Of a stretch of 64,000 nt of DNA, positions 24,766 through 33,691 are shown piece by piece. Origin of the DNA: Chryseobacterium ureilyticum (lineage in GTDB: Bacteria > Bacteroidota > Bacteroidia > Flavobacteriales > Weeksellaceae). The stretch spans positions 248,001-312,000 of the forward strand of contig NZ_FTOL01000004.1 of the NCBI RefSeq assembly GCF_900156735.1, in the 5' to 3' direction. Both the position numbers and the translations under genes were made by a program. Every line of letters begins with the position of its first letter. Position 1 is the first letter of the stretch. A model generated the notes under the pieces. That model was given only the letters and a program-made list of their open reading frames with translations, was not told where the DNA came from and made no database searches.

Positions 24766-25120
24766 CTTCGTTTAATACAACTAAAAAGCCACTACCCTTT
24801 TCCATAACTCCCTCTCACCACTTCCATAAGTATCTGAAGACCGTTTATACCCCCCGACACCCCCTTACCCAAGGGGGGTAAAACCACTTCAACAAGGGGC
24901 ATTATCTACTTATGAAATGGCTAAAGACAGTATAAAAACTACCTTTAGAGGCTTCAGTAAGTACCTAAAGACGGTTCCGTAAGTGTCGCCAGCCCCTCCG
25001 TAAAGTACCAAAGAGGGCTGAAAAGTACTGATAAACTTAGTTTTTTTACTTTAAGAATACATTATATTTGCAATATTCATCAATTAATGATGGAGAGTAT
25101 TAAAAACAATAACTATTTCA
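24766..25120. other. C-rich intergenic region with degenerate repeats
   Basis: These 355 bases are richer in C and G than the surroundings. Loosely repeated phrases recur: AAGTATCTGAAGACCGTTT near 24828, AAGTACCTAAAGACGGTTCC near 24961, and AAAGTACCAAAGAGGGCTG near 25004. A TATATTTG -7 box at 25063-25070 probably serves the following protease gene. No ORF is supported. Confidence 0.45.
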
Positions 25121-25972
25121 ATGTTTACACAATCATTTATTAAAAAGTCGGTTCTTGCTGCATCTTTATTTCTATATTCTTCAGCTGTTTTTGCACAAAA
25201 AACACCTGTCAACATACTACCATCCGGACACCTTATTGTACAGGCTGAAGTGGAAGGTAAAAAAGGAAACTTTATTTTTGATACCGGCGGCGGGGTCAAT
25301 CTTTTTCTGAACAACTTCTCCAAAGATCTTAGCCAAAAGGAATCATATAATTTCCTTACCTCTTTCCGTGCTACCGGAGAACAAATTACTGTACCCATGT
25401 TCAAATCAAAAGAGATCACTTTTAACGGTAAAAAGTTTAAAGATATCTGGTATGCTACCCACAATATGGAGATCAAGGGAATAGACGGGCTTATTTCCCT
25501 GCCAATGCTTTATGATACGGAATTTATTATAGATTACACCACCAAAGAAATTGTGTTTCCAAAAGAAAAATTAAGCGGAAAGAAAGTGGTAGATATTCAG
25601 CTTTCAACCAATGCTGACCAATCACTGGACATTACCACTTACATTCAGGTAAATGATATTAAAATCAATGTATTGCTGGATTCCGGTGCCGGTAATGATT
25701 CTTTCTGGCTGAGTGAAAGACTGATGAGTACTTTAGGGATAAAAAAAGAAGGGCTACAACTTATGGAGAAGAAAAGTGAATTTAATCCTGCCATTATCAA
25801 TAAATTCTATAAGGGAAGCGTAAATTCTGTTTCCAATTCTTTTGCGAAAGTAGATAAGCCAAACGTATTTTTTGTGGAAGGGTTAATCTATGAAGGAAAA
25901 ACAAGTATTAACTGGCTTGGTAAGAAACTGGGCTTTAATCTTAAGGAAAAGAAAATCTATATTTTGGATTAA
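25121..25972 (+). CDS. Exported retropepsin-like aspartyl protease family protein
   Basis: The 283-residue protein has a signal peptide (about 1-26, ending AVFAQ). Two aspartyl-protease-like half-sites are visible: FIFDTGGGVNLFL near residue 50 and VLLDSGAGNDSFWL near 190, each with the Asp-Thr/Ser-Gly triad. Between and after them are the hydrophobic ILE/VAL strands expected of clan AA enzymes. It is presumably a periplasmic or outer-membrane-attached peptidase, substrate unknown. A distant relative lacking both Asp residues lies at 36957-37811. Confidence 0.75.
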   Translation: MFTQSFIKKSVLAASLFLYSSAVFAQKTPVNILPSGHLIVQAEVEGKKGNFIFDTGGGVNLFLNNFSKDLSQKESYNFLTSFRATGEQITVPMFKSKEITFNGKKFKDIWYATHNMEIKGIDGLISLPMLYDTEFIIDYTTKEIVFPKEKLSGKKVVDIQLSTNADQSLDITTYIQVNDIKINVLLDSGAGNDSFWLSERLMSTLGIKKEGLQLMEKKSEFNPAIINKFYKGSVNSVSNSFAKVDKPNVFFVEGLIYEGKTSINWLGKKLGFNLKEKKIYILD

Positions 25973-25995
25973 TAACTCCTCAATTATATAAAAAC

Positions 25996-26024
25996 AAAAC
26001 CTGTCCCAAAAAGAGACAGGTTTT
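25996..26024. terminator. Terminator between convergent genes
   Basis: AAAACCTGTC (25996-26005) pairs with GACAGGTTTT (26015-26024). It can serve the protease gene on the plus strand and the esterase gene on the minus strand. Confidence 0.85.
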
Positions 26025-26052
26025 TACTTTACCGGAGATTATCAGTAGGATC

Positions 26053-27729
26053 TTATACTTTCACATCAATGTGATTGATCCAGACTTGTTCCCGGTCTTG
26101 AGTTTTATTAAAATTCTCAAGTAAGTATTCATGGTTATAGTTTATTTTTTCGTCGAAATAGAGTTTCCCGTTGATATATACTTTTACTTTTTCATTCAAA
26201 TCCACTGCTTCTGGTGAGATATTGATTGAAAACGATTGAATATTAGAGGTTTCAGCGCGGAAAACATTATTTCTATATTCTGCTTTTATTTTACCCGATT
26301 TTCTTGGAAAATCGAATGCATTTTTATCTACATCTTTCACCTTCAAACTATCATTATCATCATACACCAGCCATTTATTAATCTTAAAATTCAGTTCTTT
26401 ATTCGCTTTATAATTTTTGCTTAAAGTATCTAATTTTATATTGGAAATCCAATCAACATTTCCATTCTTATTGTCATCAAATTCCCATGAAATTTCTTTT
26501 GGAAACGGATTTCTTTTCCTGTTTTTCAAATCATTAAAAATGATGTTGTAAGCCGGCTCCGATGCATCAAACTGAGGAAACCAATGTGGAAATCCATTAT
26601 AACGGTATTCCTGGTAATCGGCGGCAAAACTTTTCATCAGTTTTGTGAAATCATCATTGGCATTTGACGGATAATAATAATCTTCATCCGTAGAAAAATT
26701 GATGAACGACCTGTTTTTAATATTCTCTACAAACGTTCCTCCGGTAAATACTTTTGGATACGTATTAAATCCATAAAATCCTGCAAACTGCGTAGATTGT
26801 TTCATCAGATAAGAGAAAGAACCTGTTGCCCCATTGGAATGCCCTGCTACAAAAACTTTATTATCATCAATATTAAGCGCTCTTTTAATCTGCTTAAGCA
26901 TTTCCGGAATCATAAAAAAACCATCATCAGACAACATCCAATTGTATTGTTTATCCGCTCTTGGAAAAACCAGAATCACATCATTCTGATCTGCATATTT
27001 TGTGTAATATCTGTTCCATCCGCCTAAGTTCCATCCAGCCAACTGATAATCTATCAACTCGTTGTTTCTTACTGCCCCATGAAGAAAAAAGAGTAATGTA
27101 TATTTCTTTTGAGGGTCATAATGCTGCGGCAGATGAATAAAAAACGAAGTCTTAGCCGAATCATTAATCTTGAACGGAATAGAATAATCACGATCTTTTT
27201 TAGATTGATAAGGATTAAAGTTTCTTATTTCCTTGTAAAGTTCTGCAACATTTCCTTTATTTTTCAGTGTATTTTTATTGATGCTGAAAAACTCATTTTC
27301 TTTTTTTTGCAATTCTTCATAAAACTGCTTTTTATATCCTGTAGCCTTCTGTTTTAAGGTCTTCCATCTTGGATCGGATAGCAGATTTTTATATTCTTTT
27401 TCTGCATCTTCTTCAAGAATGTAATTCCAGCCAGGAAAATTGTACCCTTCTCCCTTTATAGAAGAGAGTGACATAAGATATTGAAACGCTTTATCATTGT
27501 TTTTCAGTTTTGAAGCGAGAATTGATGCATTATATACCCCTTCCCCATCCTTATTTTCAGGATACATTCTGAATGCTTCTTCATACAGATCAAGTGCTTT
27601 TTTGTATCCTGCTTCGTCTTTAGCATTATCCATTAGCTCTGACGCTTTATCTGCTAATACGGAATAATTCTGCGCTTCTGCACAATAGCCTAACAAAACC
27701 AACAACATCGTCATGCAATATCTCATCAA
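26053..27729 (-). CDS. Exported alpha/beta-hydrolase (esterase/depolymerase-like) with N-terminal helical region
   Basis: The 558-residue protein has a signal peptide (about 1-20, ending CAEAQ). Residues about 25-130 look like TPR-type helices (KALDLYEEAFRMYPENKDGEGVYNASILASKL). The hydrolase core follows: strand and oxyanion segment YTLLFFLHGAVRNN near 205, and the nucleophile elbow FVAGHSNGATGSF near 295 with Ser in G-H-S-N-G. The region after about residue 430 is beta-rich and may bind substrate. The fold resembles poly-hydroxyalkanoate depolymerases and feruloyl esterases; the true substrate is unknown. Confidence 0.75.
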   Translation of the reverse strand: MMRYCMTMLLVLLGYCAEAQNYSVLADKASELMDNAKDEAGYKKALDLYEEAFRMYPENKDGEGVYNASILASKLKNNDKAFQYLMSLSSIKGEGYNFPGWNYILEEDAEKEYKNLLSDPRWKTLKQKATGYKKQFYEELQKKENEFFSINKNTLKNKGNVAELYKEIRNFNPYQSKKDRDYSIPFKINDSAKTSFFIHLPQHYDPQKKYTLLFFLHGAVRNNELIDYQLAGWNLGGWNRYYTKYADQNDVILVFPRADKQYNWMLSDDGFFMIPEMLKQIKRALNIDDNKVFVAGHSNGATGSFSYLMKQSTQFAGFYGFNTYPKVFTGGTFVENIKNRSFINFSTDEDYYYPSNANDDFTKLMKSFAADYQEYRYNGFPHWFPQFDASEPAYNIIFNDLKNRKRNPFPKEISWEFDDNKNGNVDWISNIKLDTLSKNYKANKELNFKINKWLVYDDNDSLKVKDVDKNAFDFPRKSGKIKAEYRNNVFRAETSNIQSFSINISPEAVDLNEKVKVYINGKLYFDEKINYNHEYLLENFNKTQDREQVWINHIDVKV

Positions 27730-27840
27730 TACAATTTATAATACAAAACTAATAACAATGCATCAAAAAAACTTGTAAAAATGGGACATTACTGTTAAAA
27801 TTGAAGGCAAATAAATATTATTAAATATTTTCAGATTTAA

Positions 27841-27875
27841 AAACAAAAAAACCGCTTCCATTCAAAAGCAGTTTC
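27841..27875 (-). terminator. Terminator of the VOC gene
   Basis: On the minus strand AAACTGCTT and AAGCGGTTT pair with one wobble, and a T-run follows, about 30 bases behind the stop codon at 27903. Confidence 0.65.
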
Positions 27876-27902
27876 TCTATTTATTTTTATACAGGCAGGC
27901 TT

Positions 27903-28280
27903 TTATTCTCCCGCTGGCTCAAACAGTTCTATTTTATTTCCTTCCGGATCCATGATATGTACAAACTTCCCATATTCATAGGTAGCAATCTCATCCAGAA
28001 TAGTTACCCCTTCCTTTTTTAATTCTTCTACCAATACTTCAATATTCTCTACATGATAATTGATCATAAAGTCTTTTTCAGAAGGTTCAAAATATTGAGT
28101 GGATTCTTTAAACAGACTCCATAAAGTATATCCTTTTTTATCAGAATCTACTTCTTTCCAATCGAATTTTGCTCCGTATGGGCTGGTTTCTACGCCAAGA
28201 TGGGTTTTATACCAATCATTTACCTGCTCTGGATCTTTGCATTTAAAGAAAATACCACCGATTGCTGTTACTTTTTTCAT
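27903..28280 (-). CDS. VOC-family protein (glyoxalase-like)
   Basis: The 125-residue cytoplasmic protein has the VOC fold in two similar halves, starting AIGGIFFKCKDPEQVNDWYKTHLGV and ending FVHIMDPEGNKIELFEPAG. The Glu in KIELFEP and the early residues of each half are the usual metal ligands. It lacks a full glyoxalase-I ligand set that I can verify, so it may be a dioxygenase-like or resistance-type VOC protein. It is a single-gene unit. Confidence 0.85.
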   Translation of the reverse strand: MKKVTAIGGIFFKCKDPEQVNDWYKTHLGVETSPYGAKFDWKEVDSDKKGYTLWSLFKESTQYFEPSEKDFMINYHVENIEVLVEELKKEGVTILDEIATYEYGKFVHIMDPEGNKIELFEPAGE

Positions 28281-28776
28281 GTCTATTGTTTTGATAATTT
28301 TATCTTAATGAATATAACTTCAAATTATTTTGAAACTTCACAAATATATTAATGTTTTCACTACATTTTTATAATGCTAATGCAAATTTTATTGGAAATA
28401 GCAAAGACGCAAGATGATATTAGATAAAGACTGTTTTAAGGCTTAAAGATTTTATCACCTATAAAATTATATACTTCTAAAAATATACTTTTAAATTACC
28501 ATTCCTACACATAAAACACCAACTAATCTTATTTAAACAAAGAATAGTATTTCTATGATAAGCAGGCGTTTAAAAGACTAAGTAAATATTTAAAATTCGT
28601 GTATTAGTGGGAAAAAACATAGTGGATCATTGTTGAAGTCATCTATGGAGCAAACTCAAAATATTCTTGTGCTTTTACGGTTTTCCCACAATATTCCGGA
28701 GTATCCATACAAGCCTCAGCTCAAAATAAAAAAGCGCACCCTAAGGCACGCTTTCGTTTTATTGAAAAACTGAATA
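28281..28776. other. Intergenic region with dispersed repeat copies
   Basis: This 496-base gap has no credible gene. A GCAAAGACGCAA-type repeat lies at 28401-28470, an ATTCGTGTATTAGTGG motif at 28595-28610 (related to the GCCACGAAT family), and a likely trxB terminator at 28728-28757 (AAAGCG and CGCTTT arms with a T-rich tail on the minus strand). Confidence 0.5.
28401..28470. repeat. Dispersed repeat beginning GCAAAGACGCAA
   Basis: GCAAAGACGCAA, a spacer, then AAGATTTTATC and ATAAAATT align with the copy at 52608-52680 in the same order. The similarity is imperfect and confined to intergenic DNA. Confidence 0.5.
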
Positions 28777-29718
28777 TTAGTGTAATTCAGCTAAATATTT
28801 TTCTGCATCCATTGCAGCCATACATCCGCTTCCTGCAGCTGTAATAGCCTGTCTGTAGATATGATCCTGAACGTCACCAGCAGCAAAAACTCCCGGAAGA
28901 TTCGTTCTTGAAGAACCTTTTTCTGTTAAAATATATCCGTTCTCATCAAGATCTACCTGACCTACAAAGATATCAGTATTCGGTTTGTGACCAATAGCGA
29001 TAAAGATACCTTCAACATCCACTGTAGAAGTTTCCTGAGTCTGGTTATTGATGATTACCGCTCTTTCTACCAAGCTGTTCTCCCCTTCAATCCCGATTAG
29101 CTCATGGTGAAATTTCACTTCAATATTCGGAGTGCTTTCTACTCTGTGTACCATCGCTTTTGAAGCTCTGAACACATCTTTTCTTACTAATAATGTTACT
29201 TTTCTGCATAGTTTTGCAAGATAAGTAGCTTCTTCAGCAGCTGTATCTCCTGCTCCTACTACTACAACGTCTTTTCCTCTGTAGAAGAAACCATCACAAG
29301 TAGCACAAGCGGAAACTCCACCTCCTGCATATTTTTTCTCATCTTCAAGACCTAAATATTTTGCTGTAGCTCCTGTAGAAATAATAACCGATTTAGCAAG
29401 GATCTCTTTGTTACCTGCATATAATTTGTGAACACCACCTACTTCTTTAGAGAACTCAGCTTTAGTGATCATTTCGTAATGAACCTTAGTTTCAAATCTT
29501 TCTGCCTGTTTTTGCAGATCCATCATCATTTCAGGACCTGTAATACCGGCTGGATACCCTGGAAAGTTATCTACCTCAGTAGTTGTAGTTAATTGTCCAC
29601 CTGGCTCCAAACCTGTATATAATTCAGGTTTAAGGTCTGCTCTTGCTGCATAAATAGCAGCTGTAAAACCAGAAGGTCCGGATCCAACGATCACACAATC
29701 TAAAATGTTTTGCTCCAT
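28777..29718 (-). CDS. trxB: Thioredoxin-disulfide reductase
   Basis: This 313-residue flavoprotein passes electrons from NADPH to thioredoxin in the cytoplasm. The FAD-binding motif GSGPSGFTAAIYAARA lies at about 11-26, the redox-active CATCDG near 140, the NADPH motif GAGDTAAEEATY near 160, and the second FAD segment VFAAGDVQDHIYRQAITAAGSG near 280. Length and motif spacing match low-molecular-weight TrxB. It appears to be monocistronic. Confidence 0.97.
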   Translation of the reverse strand: MEQNILDCVIVGSGPSGFTAAIYAARADLKPELYTGLEPGGQLTTTTEVDNFPGYPAGITGPEMMMDLQKQAERFETKVHYEMITKAEFSKEVGGVHKLYAGNKEILAKSVIISTGATAKYLGLEDEKKYAGGGVSACATCDGFFYRGKDVVVVGAGDTAAEEATYLAKLCRKVTLLVRKDVFRASKAMVHRVESTPNIEVKFHHELIGIEGENSLVERAVIINNQTQETSTVDVEGIFIAIGHKPNTDIFVGQVDLDENGYILTEKGSSRTNLPGVFAAGDVQDHIYRQAITAAGSGCMAAMDAEKYLAELH

Positions 29719-29997
29719 AATCTATTTGTTCAAAAAAGATTTAATTAAATTAAGACTGCTAATTTCGTGATTTTTGCCGTCTTTTTAAAGTTATTTTAAT
29801 GATAGTTGTCAATAAGAGATATGCGGATTGTCAATGAGGGTACGAGATGCGGGTTTCGAGACGCGGGATGCGTGTTCAGGTTTAGAACAGGTTCTATATA
29901 TTTAATAACTATATTCCTTGTCTATTATCTATTCCTCTATAATTCAGCATTCGTTTTACCCTTTCAATCTAAAACACTCTTACGCTCAAACATAAAA
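29719..29997. other. Intergenic region between trxB and holA
   Basis: The 279 bases include a GC-richer stretch at about 29837-29880 with the phrases ACGAGATGCGGG, TTTCGAGACGCGGGATGCG. Similar GAGATTCGA and GATACGAGG phrases occur at 62102-62145, suggesting a dispersed intergenic repeat. No gene is seen. Confidence 0.45.
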
Positions 29998-31035
29998 TCA
30001 AACCTTCATTTTAATCTTATCTACGTTAATAATTTTATATACCAACTCTTTAATCAACTCAGCCTCTCCCATATTGACAGCTCCAAGCCCCTTTCCTTTC
30101 ATGTCAAATTCTCTTAAAATAGAAATGACTCTTGTTGCATGTTTTAAAGGATATAGTCTTGCACTTTCTGCATAATCTTTAACGAAATAAGGATTTACCC
30201 CCATTTGTGAAGCAATAGTCTGAGGAGATTGCCCTGGCATGGTCTGATAAATGATAACACTGGAAAAATAGTTGTAAAGGCTTGCCAGCATCATTACAAA
30301 AGGATTGTTCTTTGGATTCTTCCCCATAAAATGAGCAATCTTAAAGGCTGCATTGGCATTTTTGGTACCCAAAGCTTTCTGAAGTTCAAAAATATTGTAT
30401 TCCTTGCTGATTCCGATGTGGTTTTCAACGATAGTTCCGTCCAAAACTTCTCCTTCTTTAAGGATAATTTTCAGCTTATTCAACTCATTAGCAATTCTTG
30501 AAAGATCATTTCCGAGATATTCTGCTAAAAGATGAGAAATATTGGGTGCTGTTTTGATATTAAGCTTGATACATTCGTCTGAGATCCACTTGGGAAGATT
30601 ACTTTCCTTCACAGATTCACTAAGGAAAAGAACTTTGGCTTTATCAAGAGCTTTGGCTGCTTTTTTTCGGCTGTCAAGCTTTTTATGTTTATGGGCAAAG
30701 ACCAGTACTGTAGACGGAACAGGATTTTCTACATAAGCTTCAAGAATTCTGTTTTCATCCTCATTGAATTTCAGATCCTGAGCTTCTTTTACGATGATCA
30801 CCTGCTTGTCTCCCATCATCGGAAACTGCCTTGCCAAAGAAAGAACTTCCTGATATGAAGTATCTTTTCCATAAGTAACAGTTTGGTTAAAGGCTTTTTC
30901 GTCCTCCTCCAAAAAGTTATGTTCAAGGGCTTTTACAGCGACATCAATAAAGTAGGCTTCTTCTCCGTGAAAAAAATAAATAGGTAAAACTTCTTTATTT
31001 TTAATATTTTTGAGGATTAAATCTAATTCTTTCAT
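29998..31035 (-). CDS. holA: DNA polymerase III delta subunit
   Basis: The 345-residue protein is the clamp-loader wrench that opens the sliding clamp. The family pattern is visible: IYFFHGEEAYFIDVAVKAL at the start, VIIVKEAQDLKFNEDE near 85, the long middle helices, and AKALDKAKVLFLSESVKESNLPKWI. HisKA-like or Walker motifs are absent as expected for delta. The gene is divergent from an HSDR_N-domain gene with only seven bases between the start codons, an arrangement I have seen in other Flavobacteriia. Confidence 0.9.
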   Translation of the reverse strand: MKELDLILKNIKNKEVLPIYFFHGEEAYFIDVAVKALEHNFLEEDEKAFNQTVTYGKDTSYQEVLSLARQFPMMGDKQVIIVKEAQDLKFNEDENRILEAYVENPVPSTVLVFAHKHKKLDSRKKAAKALDKAKVLFLSESVKESNLPKWISDECIKLNIKTAPNISHLLAEYLGNDLSRIANELNKLKIILKEGEVLDGTIVENHIGISKEYNIFELQKALGTKNANAAFKIAHFMGKNPKNNPFVMMLASLYNYFSSVIIYQTMPGQSPQTIASQMGVNPYFVKDYAESARLYPLKHATRVISILREFDMKGKGLGAVNMGEAELIKELVYKIINVDKIKMKV

Positions 31036-31042
31036 CTTATTA

Positions 31043-31474
31043 ATGGAACTTCCAAAACTGAATTTTCAGGAAACTTTTGATTTTAAATTCAAGAAAGACA
31101 AAGATAAGTTTTTTATTTATGATTTGGTTCGCAAAACTTATCTTCTGCTCACTCCTGAGGAATGGGTAAGACAGCACTGGATACATTATTATCTTACAGT
31201 AAAATCCTACTCTACATCGGCATTGATCACTGAAAAAAAGATCATTCTCAATGGTTTAACCAAAAGAATTGACCTTTTAGTCACCGAAAAAACTGAACCT
31301 GTAATTCTTATTGAATGCAAAGCTCCACAGGTAAAACTTACGGAAAAAACATTTGAACAGACCGCAAGGTACAATTCTGTTATCGGGGCTAAAGAAATTA
31401 TTCTTACCAATGGATTACAGCATATTAATGCATATTATGAAGATGAAAAATATGTGTTTTATAAACCACAATAA
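31043..31474 (+). CDS. Type I restriction R-subunit N-terminal (HSDR_N)-like domain protein
   Basis: The protein of 143 residues begins MELPKLNFQETFDFKFKKDK. I chose the ATG at 31043 because the upstream in-frame start at 31010 would overlap the holA start codon. The nuclease-like core includes RIDLLVTEKTEPVILIECKAP, in which Asp, Glu and Lys fit a PD-(D/E)xK active site, as in the HSDR_N family. No methylase or specificity subunit is nearby, so it is not a restriction system on its own. It may be a repair or housekeeping nuclease. Confidence 0.8.
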   Translation: MELPKLNFQETFDFKFKKDKDKFFIYDLVRKTYLLLTPEEWVRQHWIHYYLTVKSYSTSALITEKKIILNGLTKRIDLLVTEKTEPVILIECKAPQVKLTEKTFEQTARYNSVIGAKEIILTNGLQHINAYYEDEKYVFYKPQ

Positions 31475-31501
31475 AGGATAAAAACAGATACTACAATATA
31501 T

Positions 31502-32113
31502 ATGAAAATTAAAAATATTATATTCGATTTCGGAGGAGTTTTAATGGACTGGGATCCTAGATATTTCTTTAAAGATTATTTCAAGGATGATGAAAAAATG
31601 GAATATTTCCTTGAAAACATTGCTCAGGATGAATGGAATATTGAACAGGACAGAGGAAGAAGTCTTTCAGAAGGAACAGAAATTCAGGTAAAAAAGTTTC
31701 CTGAATGGGGAAAAGAAATCAGAGCTTTTTATGATAACTGGACCGTAATGCTGAAAAGCGATATTCCTCAGAATGTTGAAATTCTTAGAAAACTAAAAAA
31801 CACTGATTATCATCTATTTGGACTAACCAACTGGTCTGCAGAAACTTTTCCTTATGCTTTAGAAAATTATGATTTCTTCCAAATTTTTGATGGAAAAATT
31901 GTGGTTTCAGGAACAGAAAAATTAATCAAACCAGATCCTAAAATATGGCATGTTTTATTAGAAAGATACGATATTCAGGCAAGCGAGTCAGTTTTTATTG
32001 ATGATAATTCGAAGAATATTGAAGCAGCAAAATCTCTTGGTTTCAATACTATTCATGTTTTACCTGATACCGATCTAAAACAAGAACTTGTACATCTGGG
32101 CGTAGAGTTCTAA
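31502..32113 (+). CDS. HAD-superfamily hydrolase (subfamily IA)
   Basis: This 203-residue phosphatase-like enzyme has all four HAD motifs: nucleophile Asp in IIFDFGGVLMDWDPR (residues 6-20), Thr/Ser in LFGLTNWSAETF near 100, Lys in KLIKPDPKIWHVL near 140, and acidic residues in SVFIDDNSKNIEAAKSLG near 165. The cap helices between motifs I and II are those of the haloacid-dehalogenase/epoxide-hydrolase-N group. The substrate is probably a small phosphoester. It follows the HSDR_N-like gene by 27 bases. Confidence 0.9.
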   Translation: MKIKNIIFDFGGVLMDWDPRYFFKDYFKDDEKMEYFLENIAQDEWNIEQDRGRSLSEGTEIQVKKFPEWGKEIRAFYDNWTVMLKSDIPQNVEILRKLKNTDYHLFGLTNWSAETFPYALENYDFFQIFDGKIVVSGTEKLIKPDPKIWHVLLERYDIQASESVFIDDNSKNIEAAKSLGFNTIHVLPDTDLKQELVHLGVEF

Positions 32114-32132
32114 TTCTTGTAACATCTTATTT

Positions 32133-32177
32133 AAAATCCTCAATTAAGTTATTTTTATTAATTTGGTTGAGGATTTT
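32133..32177 (+). terminator. Terminator after the HAD hydrolase
   Basis: AAAATCCTCAA (32133-32143) pairs with TTGAGGATTTT (32167-32177), followed by T residues. Confidence 0.75.
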
Positions 32178-32223
32178 TCATGAATATGAGAGAACTTTTT
32201 AAATCATCACAAAATAAAAAAAT

Positions 32224-32967
32224 ATGATACGTTCAATCTTACTTACCGCATGTATTATGGCATCAGGAACCCTTTTAAGTCAAAATCTTAAAACGGTTTC
32301 CTATCAGGATGGTTCACAAAAACTGAATGGTTTAATCACTTCTAATGCAGGTAAAAAACTTCCCGGAGTTTTAATCCTTCCTGCCTGGAAAGGAATTGAT
32401 GAAGAAGCTAAAACTGCAGCTCTTGAACTTGAAAAACAAGGCTATATTGCTTTTATCGCTGACATTTATGGTGAAGGAAAAATCCCTGCAAATAATGAAG
32501 AAGCAGCCAAAAGTTCAGGATATTATAAAAAGAATTATGCAGAATATCAAAAACGAATTTCTCTTGCTTTAGACCAGTTAAAGAAAAACGGAGCAATTTC
32601 TGATAAAACAGCCGTGATTGGATACTGTTTCGGAGGAACGGGAGCTTTAGAATCAGCAAGAGGAAATTTACCCGTTGCAGGAGTAGTTTCCATTCATGGA
32701 AGTTTGGGAAGAGATCAAAACCGAAAAAATGAAAAATTAACAGCTAAAATATTGGTTGAGAATCCGGCAGATGATAAAAGTGTAACTCCTGAAGATTACA
32801 ATAACCTCATCAAGGAAATGAACGAAGGAAATGCAGACTGGCAAATCATTACCTATGCTCATTCTAAACATACCTTTACAGACCCAAAATCACAGGATTA
32901 TAATGAAGTAATGGCTAAAAGAGCCTGGAATCATACCCTATTATTCCTGAAAGAGCTATTAAAGTAA
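32224..32967 (+). CDS. Exported dienelactone hydrolase family protein
   Basis: The 247-residue alpha/beta-hydrolase has a signal peptide (about 1-19, ending LLSQ). The nucleophile is a Cys in VIGYCFGGTGALESARG near residue 140, the catalytic Asp is probably in the ENPADDKSVTPED segment and the His in ITYAHSKHTFTDP near 222, as in dienelactone hydrolases. The protein probably hydrolyses small esters or lactones in the periplasm. It is alone in its transcription unit. Confidence 0.88.
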   Translation: MIRSILLTACIMASGTLLSQNLKTVSYQDGSQKLNGLITSNAGKKLPGVLILPAWKGIDEEAKTAALELEKQGYIAFIADIYGEGKIPANNEEAAKSSGYYKKNYAEYQKRISLALDQLKKNGAISDKTAVIGYCFGGTGALESARGNLPVAGVVSIHGSLGRDQNRKNEKLTAKILVENPADDKSVTPEDYNNLIKEMNEGNADWQIITYAHSKHTFTDPKSQDYNEVMAKRAWNHTLLFLKELLK

Positions 32968-32998
32968 TGTTTTATGTAATGAAACAATCTGACAGTTT

Positions 32999-33043
32999 AA
33001 CAATGTACCAATAATTGATATATTCAGAAATTGGTACATTGTT
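32999..33043. terminator. Bidirectional terminator between convergent genes
   Basis: AACAATGTACCAAT (32999-33012) pairs perfectly with ATTGGTACATTGTT (33030-33043). It separates the hydrolase gene and the PEGA lipoprotein gene, which face each other. Confidence 0.8.
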
Positions 33044-33063
33044 GTATTGATCAATGATCAGAA

Positions 33064-33441
33064 TTATTTTGCTTCCAGTTCAGCAGTATATGCTTTTGGA
33101 GAATATTTAGTTAAAGAACCTGTAGCCGCATCAATTCCCACACCGATAGCTCCACCAAAAAGAATGTTCAGTAATGTCACCGGATTGAAGTTTTTGGTCA
33201 ATTTTACTTCCTTATCATTAAATCCTTCTTTCTTAAAAGTAACAGTTTGTTTGCTCAGTGACCTTGGAATAGGCATTACGCAAGGAGTAACACATTTTTC
33301 AATTCCTTTATGGAGTACCGTAGCACCTTCTGGAGTTGAATTGAAAGTAATTTTATCACTGGTTCCTGTAAAAATAGAGGCACATGAAGTTGTAGAAAGT
33401 GCGATTCCCAGTAATAATACGATTGATAATTTGTTTTTCAT
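33064..33441 (-). CDS. Small PEGA-domain lipoprotein
   Basis: The 125-residue protein has a lipoprotein signal ending STTSCAS (Cys about 20). The mature part DKITFNSTPEGATVLHKGIEKCVTPCVMPIPRS contains the Pro-Glu-Gly-Ala core and the strand pattern of PEGA domains, with two Cys residues that may pair. A Gly-rich hydrophobic stretch (LLNILFGGAIGVGIDAATG) near residues 88-108 could touch the membrane. A longer ORF on the plus strand here is a shadow. The role is unknown, presumably in the envelope. Confidence 0.8.
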   Translation of the reverse strand: MKNKLSIVLLLGIALSTTSCASIFTGTSDKITFNSTPEGATVLHKGIEKCVTPCVMPIPRSLSKQTVTFKKEGFNDKEVKLTKNFNPVTLLNILFGGAIGVGIDAATGSLTKYSPKAYTAELEAK

Positions 33442-33608
33442 ATATCTTAATAAAAGTTTAATACGCTAGTAGTTTTCAGCGCGCGAACTTACAAAATAAT
33501 TGAAAACTACGAGCATGGATATCTGATGATATAATAACCAAATATCTAACTAGTTGATTCTCCAATCCATTTTTTTAAGATTATATAACTCTATTATTCT
33601 TAAACAAA

Positions 33609-33636
33609 AAAATAACCTTATTTCTAAGGTTATTTT
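33609..33636 (-). terminator. Terminator of the cupin-ending operon
   Basis: AAAATAACCTTA (33609-33620) pairs with TAAGGTTATTTT (33625-33636); it sits behind the minus-strand stop at 33692. Confidence 0.8.
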
Positions 33637-33691
33637 TCATTTATATCATTAAAATATTATCGTTTTGATAGACGACTAATAATTAATTACC

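Noticed and set aside
25084..25476. 130-codon minus-strand ORF
   Set aside because: It lies opposite the aspartyl-protease gene, whose signal peptide and active sites are clear.
31010..31042. Upstream ATG for the HSDR_N-like gene
   Set aside because: It lies inside the holA start region; the ATG at 31043 gives the expected N-terminus.
33047..33469. 140-codon plus-strand ORF
   Set aside because: It is antisense to the PEGA lipoprotein gene, which has a lipobox and a domain; this frame has no signal or family features.
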